64,000 nt of DNA, taken from an uncultured Clostridia bacterium. Lineage in GTDB: Bacteria; Bacillota; Clostridia; Christensenellales; Borkfalkiaceae. The DNA is taken from positions 1-64,000 of the forward strand of contig CALVLV010000002.1 of assembly GCA_944341075.1 (NCBI GenBank). Reading direction: 5' to 3'. Under the pieces are notes generated by a model. The model had not been told where the DNA came from. It saw only the letters and a program-made list of their open reading frames with translations, and did no database searches. The position numbers and the translations under genes are program-made. Each line of letters begins with the position of its first letter. The first letter of the stretch is position 1. Shown piece by piece: positions 60,098 through 64,000 of this stretch.

Positions 60098-61057
60098 ATG
60101 CAATACGGAAAAATAGAGGGGCTTGAAAAGCCCGTTTCAAAAATAATATGCGGCACGGCCTCCGCGCCGCTCAACGGCGGCAAAGACTGCACCGCGCTGC
60201 TCGAAGGCATTTTTGCCCTTGGCGTAAACACCTTCGATACCGCAAGGGTATACGGCGGGGCAGAGCGCACTCTGGGCAGGTGGCTGCAAAACAGCGGCAG
60301 GCGCAACGGGGCGGTAATAATTTCAAAGTGCTGCCATCCCGACATTTTCGGGCGCAAAAGGGTCAATGTGCGCGCAATGCGCGCCGACCTCGGCCGCACC
60401 CTGCGCATGCTTTGCACTGACTATGCAGACGTGTACCTTCTCCACCGCGACGACCGCGGTGTGCCCGTCGGCCCGCTCGTGGAGGAGTTCAACGCCATGC
60501 ACGCGGCGGGCAAAGTGCGCGCCTTCGGCGGCTCTAACTGGTCGCATGAACGGGTGGAGGAGGCCAACGAATACGCCTATGCGCACGGCCTTGTTCCGTT
60601 TACGGTTACATGCCCCAACTTCAGCCTTGCCGAACAAGTGGGCGACCTGTGGGGCGGCGGAGTAAGCATTTCGGGCGCGGCGGGCGCGGAAGCGCGCGTT
60701 TACTATGCTCAAAGGAGCGTCGCCGTGGTGGCGTACTCTTCGCTGGCGCGCGGGCTGCTCTCGGGCAAAGTCGTGCCGGACGGCTCCAACGCGCTTAAGG
60801 TGCTTGATAAGTTTGCCGTAAAGGGCTATTACAGCAAAGAAAATCTCGCCTGCCTTGAAAGGTGCGCAAAGGTGGCTGAAAACCGCGGCGCGTCGGTTGC
60901 ACAGGTCGCGCTTGCCTACGTTATGTGCAGCGGCATGAACGCCTTTGCCGTGGTAAGCTGTTCGTCCGCCGCGCGCATGCGGCAAAACTGCGCCGCGGCG
61001 GAGATATCTCTCTCCGCGGAAGAGATAGCCTTCCTTGAAGGCGTTCAGTCCCGATAG
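60098..61057 (+). CDS. aldo/keto reductase
   Basis: 319-residue TIM-barrel NAD(P)H oxidoreductase. The catalytic tetrad is visible: Asp and Tyr in FDTARVYG, Lys in VIISKC and His in YLLHRDD. NADP-phosphate binding residues lie in the C-terminal half (YSSLARGLLSG). Substrate unknown. ATG 60098 chosen as the natural N terminus (MQYGKIEGLEKPVSKI); the site upstream is weak (GGGTG). The SDR gene follows after 37 bases. A weak hairpin at the end could attenuate (GAAGGCG / CGCCTTC with 17-base loop, then CTTTTT). Confidence 0.9.
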   Translation: MQYGKIEGLEKPVSKIICGTASAPLNGGKDCTALLEGIFALGVNTFDTARVYGGAERTLGRWLQNSGRRNGAVIISKCCHPDIFGRKRVNVRAMRADLGRTLRMLCTDYADVYLLHRDDRGVPVGPLVEEFNAMHAAGKVRAFGGSNWSHERVEEANEYAYAHGLVPFTVTCPNFSLAEQVGDLWGGGVSISGAAGAEARVYYAQRSVAVVAYSSLARGLLSGKVVPDGSNALKVLDKFAVKGYYSKENLACLERCAKVAENRGASVAQVALAYVMCSGMNAFAVVSCSSAARMRQNCAAAEISLSAEEIAFLEGVQSR

Positions 61058-61094
61058 CGGCGCCTTCTGCTTTTTATACCATGTGGTGGTTTGT

Positions 61095-61889
61095 ATGAAT
61101 AAGTTTAAAGATAAAGTAGTTGTTATAACGGGTGCAACTTCGGGCATAGGCAGGGAGTGCGCCGCGCAGTTTGCCGCACGGGGCGCAAAGGTAGTCAGTC
61201 TTGCCCGCCATGAAAGCGGCGAATATTTCAGCGTGTGTGCAGACATTTCTGACGAGGCCGCGGTAAACGCCGCCGTCGCCCGCGTTACAGAGCAGTTCGG
61301 CACTATAGACATACTTGTAAACAACGCCGGGTTCGGCATATCGGGCGCCATAGAAAATACTTCCGACGAAGACGCCCGCCGCATATTCGACGTAAACTTT
61401 TTCGGCACGCTCAACCTTATAAAGGCGGTGGTGCCCGTAATGCGCAGGGGCGGTGGCGGCAGCATAGTCAACATAAGTTCGGTCGCGGGCGAACTTGCCA
61501 TACCCTTCCAGTCGTTTTACTCTGCCACCAAGGCGGCGGTATGTTCGCTGAGCGCCGCCCTCCGCAACGAGGTTGCGCCCTTCAACATAAGGGTAAGTGC
61601 CGTGCTCCCCGGCGACGTAAATACGGGGTTCACCTCCGCGCGCCGCAAAAACAGCGCCGACGACCCCGCCTATGGCGACAGGGTTGCCCGCGCCGTGGCA
61701 GCCATGGAGCGCGACGAGCAGAACGGCATGCCGCCTGCAGTGGTGGCGCGCGCCGTGCTCAGGTGCGCGGCGGCCAAGCGCCCTCCCGTACAGGTCTCTG
61801 CGGGCGTTAAGTACGGGCTGTTCCTCTTTCTCGCCAAACTGCTGCCCCTCCGCCTTGTAAACTACATACTAGGAAAAATGTATTCCTGA
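61095..61889 (+). CDS. classical SDR oxidoreductase
   Basis: 264 residues. Cofactor motif TGATSGIGREC, NNAGFGISG, catalytic Ser in NISSVAGELA and Tyr-Lys in FYSATKAAV. The C-terminal part is hydrophobic (YGLFLFLAKLLPLRLVNYIL), which suggests membrane contact or a lipid substrate, as in dehydrogenases of the DltE/SDR-membrane type (inference). No strong ribosome binding site (GTGGTGGTTTGT). Probably cotranscribed with the aldo/keto reductase. Confidence 0.9.
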   Translation: MNKFKDKVVVITGATSGIGRECAAQFAARGAKVVSLARHESGEYFSVCADISDEAAVNAAVARVTEQFGTIDILVNNAGFGISGAIENTSDEDARRIFDVNFFGTLNLIKAVVPVMRRGGGGSIVNISSVAGELAIPFQSFYSATKAAVCSLSAALRNEVAPFNIRVSAVLPGDVNTGFTSARRKNSADDPAYGDRVARAVAAMERDEQNGMPPAVVARAVLRCAAAKRPPVQVSAGVKYGLFLFLAKLLPLRLVNYILGKMYS

Positions 61890-61936
61890 ACGCGGCCCTC
61901 TGCGCCAACCCTTACGCCTTTGTACCCCTGTCGGGG

Positions 61937-61965
61937 TTGACAAATTTTTTGCCGTTTAATATAAT
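61937..61965 (+). promoter_or_regulatory. consensus promoter
   Basis: TTGACA (61937-61942), 17-base spacer, TATAAT (61960-61965). It drives the LOG-family gene and probably the phosphatase gene after it. Confidence 0.9.
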
Positions 61966-62035
61966 AAAAGGGTAGTGTGTTTAAAATAATATTAAAGGTG
62001 GTTTTGACTATCCACATTTCAAGGAATCACAGGTT

Positions 62036-62620
62036 ATGAAGATCTGCATTTTCGGCGCGTCCAGCGCCGGTATAGAAGATGTGTATATAAAGGCGGTTGA
62101 AAGCCTTGCCGAAAATATGGCAAGGCGCGGCCATTCGCTGGTGTTCGGTGCGGGCGCAACGGGCGCAATGGGCGCGGCGGCGCGCGGAACAAAGCGCGGC
62201 GGCGGGTATATCCACGGCGTCATCCCCGATTTTTTCCGTGAAGAGGGGGTGGAAAAGATATACGACGGCTGCGATCTGCTCACATTTACAGATACAATGG
62301 CCCAGCGCAAGACCATGATGGAAGACCTTGCCGACGCCTTTATAATCGCCCCCGGCGGCATAGGCACGCTGGAAGAGTTTTTTGAAGTTATAACTTTAAA
62401 GCAGCTTGGCAGGCACAATAAGGCCGTGGCAATGTACAACGTGAACGGATATTTCGACACCATGGAAAAGTTTATGGCAGAAATGGCGCAAAAAAATTTC
62501 CTCGCCCAGGCGTGCCGCTCCATGTATAAGTATTTCACCGATGAAGACGAGCTTTTAGACTACATTCAAAGCTACAGCCCCGAGTCCACGCCCTGGCGCG
62601 TGCTTAAAAGGGTAGACTGA
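62036..62620 (+). CDS. LOG-family (TIGR00730) nucleotide phosphoribohydrolase-like protein
   Basis: 194-residue Rossmann-fold protein. The family motif PGGIGTLEEFFEV and the upstream MMEDLADAFIIAPGG are clear. Family members remove ribose-5-phosphate from nucleoside monophosphates (first described as cytokinin-activating Lonely Guy enzymes); in bacteria the substrate is usually unknown. AAGGA lies about ten bases before the ATG. The phosphatase gene starts 12 bases after the stop. Confidence 0.93.
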   Translation: MKICIFGASSAGIEDVYIKAVESLAENMARRGHSLVFGAGATGAMGAAARGTKRGGGYIHGVIPDFFREEGVEKIYDGCDLLTFTDTMAQRKTMMEDLADAFIIAPGGIGTLEEFFEVITLKQLGRHNKAVAMYNVNGYFDTMEKFMAEMAQKNFLAQACRSMYKYFTDEDELLDYIQSYSPESTPWRVLKRVD

Positions 62621-62631
62621 GGGGCCGCGCG

Positions 62632-63096
62632 GTGATATCGGTCATATTTGTCTGTCTTGGCAATATCTGCCGCTCGCCAATGGCAGAACTTGTGTTTAAG
62701 GATATGCTTAAAAGGCGCGGGCTGGAAGATAAGTTCGAGGTCATCTCCCGCGGGACTTCCGATGAGGAGGAAGATAACCCCATATACCGCCCCGCCGCAG
62801 ATGTGCTGCGTGCGCACGGCATAACGGGTGAACATCTGGCCCGCCAGCTCACCCGGCGCGAAGTGGTAAACGCAGACTATGTTCTCGTCATGGATTCGGA
62901 CAACCTGTTCGACGTGTTAAGGCTTGCGGGCACCGCGCACAGCGACAAGGTGTTCAAATTGTGCTCGTTCACAGACGACCCGCGCGACGTGGCCGACCCA
63001 TGGTATACCCGCAACTTTGAGCGCGCCTATCGGGATATTCTTGATGGTTGCAACGGCTTTTTAAACTATGTTACAAAAAAGCATAAGCTTGCCTGA
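62632..63096 (+). CDS. low-molecular-weight protein-tyrosine phosphatase
   Basis: 154 residues. P-loop VCLGNICRS with nucleophile Cys8 and Arg14, and general-acid Asp in ADPWYT near the C-terminal third. Such enzymes dephosphorylate tyrosines, in many bacteria those of capsule/exopolysaccharide kinases, or arginines. No kinase gene is beside it. GTG start; AGGGG precedes it by eight bases. The terminator hairpin overlaps the stop codon. Confidence 0.93.
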   Translation: MISVIFVCLGNICRSPMAELVFKDMLKRRGLEDKFEVISRGTSDEEEDNPIYRPAADVLRAHGITGEHLARQLTRREVVNADYVLVMDSDNLFDVLRLAGTAHSDKVFKLCSFTDDPRDVADPWYTRNFERAYRDILDGCNGFLNYVTKKHKLA

Positions 63097-63117
63097 AGTT
63101 TTACTTCGGGCTTTTTT
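63091..63117 (+). terminator. rho-independent terminator overlapping the phosphatase stop
   Basis: Stem GCCTGAAG with CTTCGGGC (63091-63098 with 63104-63111), five-base loop and six T. The stop TGA is inside the stem. Confidence 0.88.
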
Positions 63118-63214
63118 ATTATCTGTATTTATTTTGTTGTTTGCGGCATATATGCGTGCCAACTCAGTATTTTTTTGCATAAAAATATTTTTTAATTAAA
63201 TTTTTTTATACATC

Positions 63215-63244
63215 TTGACTTTATTGTGACAGTAGTTGTATAAT
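63215..63244 (+). promoter_or_regulatory. promoter of the last membrane-protein gene
   Basis: TTGACT (63215-63220), 18-base spacer, TATAAT (63239-63244). Confidence 0.75.
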
Positions 63245-63319
63245 ATATACAGAGTTGCTCCGGTAATTACGGTGCATGAATGTAACAGCCGTGCATGTAC
63301 GGCTGAAGGGAGGATTTTT

Positions 63320-63856
63320 ATGTCAAGAAAAAGCAAAAGCAAAGGCGGCAACAAGACGGGCTTTATCGTGCTTGCAGTGATCCTGGTAATGCTCATTCTT
63401 GCAATAGTGGGCGTCTGCATAAATTGGATAAGCCGTACGACTTATCTGAACGATAACAGCGATACGGTGTTCTCCAAACTCGGCGATCTGTTTGAAAGGT
63501 ATAAAGACAGTACCGACAGCGAAGATGCGGGCGCGTTCCGTCTGATGGCGGCGTTCGGCATACTCACGGTAATACTTGCCGCAGCTACTGCAGTGCTTGC
63601 CGGCATAACAAAAGTGCTCGGCTGGAAACTGTTTAAGTTCCTTCTTATTATAGTTTCCGTAGTCTGCGTAATAAGCGGCGTTGTAAGCATTATCACGTCG
63701 TTCACATATTGCGATACGCTCGTAAATGTAAGCGGCGGAATAGACGGCTGGTTCGAAGCCGGAAGCAAGGCTGCTCCCGCGGCAGGCGCATGGCTGACTG
63801 CAATAGGCGGCGCGCTTGCTGGTCTTGGAGGCGTGTTTGCTGCCATAAAAAGCTGA
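63320..63856 (+). CDS. hypothetical membrane protein
   Basis: 178 residues. A basic N terminus (MSRKSKSKGGNK) precedes a membrane helix (about 13-35). An outside loop rich in Asp/Ser follows, then two or three more helices (about 75-95, 100-125, 150-175), the last Gly/Ala-rich. No family recognised. AGGGAGG lies eight bases before the ATG at 63320. It has its own promoter and terminator, so it is a single-gene unit. Confidence 0.75.
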   Translation: MSRKSKSKGGNKTGFIVLAVILVMLILAIVGVCINWISRTTYLNDNSDTVFSKLGDLFERYKDSTDSEDAGAFRLMAAFGILTVILAAATAVLAGITKVLGWKLFKFLLIIVSVVCVISGVVSIITSFTYCDTLVNVSGGIDGWFEAGSKAAPAAGAWLTAIGGALAGLGGVFAAIKS

Positions 63857-63895
63857 TATGCCTGCTTAAAACTTGATACATAACATTCTTTTACG

Positions 63896-63934
63896 GGCCG
63901 CCCGCGCATTTGATTGCGCGGGCGGCCTTATTAT
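63896..63934 (+). terminator. rho-independent terminator
   Basis: A 13-bp G/C stem (63896-63908 with 63915-63927), six-base loop, then TTATTAT. The last 66 bases of the window show nothing more. Confidence 0.75.
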
Positions 63935-64000
63935 AGGCCTTATTATATATGACCGAACGGCGGGACGGAGACCTCTTGTAAATATTTTAAAAATTCACGC

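Overview
The window looks like a chromosomal segment of an anaerobic, fermentative, low-oxygen Bacillota (Clostridia-type) bacterium, probably an uncultured gut lineage. Supporting signs are a bifurcating-type [FeFe] hydrogenase, a membrane pyrophosphatase, flavodoxin and EFR1-type ferredoxin genes, a DUF3793 gene, a BceAB-like exporter, many GH2/GH3 glycosidases, AGGAGG ribosome binding sites and consensus TTGACA-N17-TATAAT promoters. The species cannot be named from sequence alone. Isoleucine is written mostly as ATA, which is unusual for DNA of this base composition.

Layout. 0-2 kb: end of a hydrogenase operon (HydB tail, HydA). 2.3-10 kb: MATE exporter, GltD-like oxidoreductase, HIT protein, K+-type H+/Na+ pyrophosphatase and a KDG-type sugar kinase. 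10.3-14.3 kb: a more A/T-rich surface-glycan block with a GT2 and a GT8-TagF fusion. 14.5-18.3 kb: a hexosamine operon, stand-alone GlmU acetyltransferase half, GlmM (apparently starting on ATA) and GlmS. 18.6 kb: galE. 19.7-28.8 kb: a phosphate-starvation block with a Na/Pi cotransporter carrying a PhoU domain, a PhoB/PhoR pair, PstS, a single-chain PstC-PstA fusion and PstB. Two promoters here carry matching 11-bp-spaced Pho boxes. 29.4-33.7 kb: TIGR04076 protein, an epimerase with a zinc ribbon, an EFR1 flavodoxin-ferredoxin, DUF3793 and flavodoxin. 34-36.8 kb: BceAB-like exporter. 37.2 kb: tRNA-Ser(GCU) followed by a 186-bp tandem array that re-uses the tRNA 3' end. 37.7-41.9 kb: PepV-type dipeptidase, RadC and a NarL-type two-component pair. 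42.3-55.3 kb: two GH3 glycosidases (one cytosolic, one membrane-anchored with reversed domain order), a GtrA-like protein with a coiled-coil tail, an AgrA/AgrC-like LytTR system and a GH2 enzyme. 55.4-60 kb: galT-galK-galM-rmlB operon. 60-64 kb: aldo/keto reductase, SDR, LOG-family protein, low-molecular-weight phosphatase and a small membrane protein.

How it fits together. GH2/GH3 glycosidases release hexoses. GalM, GalK, GalT and the distant GalE convert galactose to UDP-glucose/glucose-1-phosphate. GlmS-GlmM-GlmU and RmlB feed cell-wall and surface-polymer precursors. The hydrogenase removes reducing equivalents and the Pst/Npt block imports phosphate.

The most unusual non-coding content is a family of composite, hairpin-rich intergenic elements (near 5.4-6.0, 22.2-22.7, 28.8-29.1 and in part 2.15 kb). 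They share exact blocks and show compensatory base changes. One hairpin motif is also found in the 186-bp array beside tRNA-Ser. No CRISPR array, rRNA operon, prophage or transposase gene was seen.
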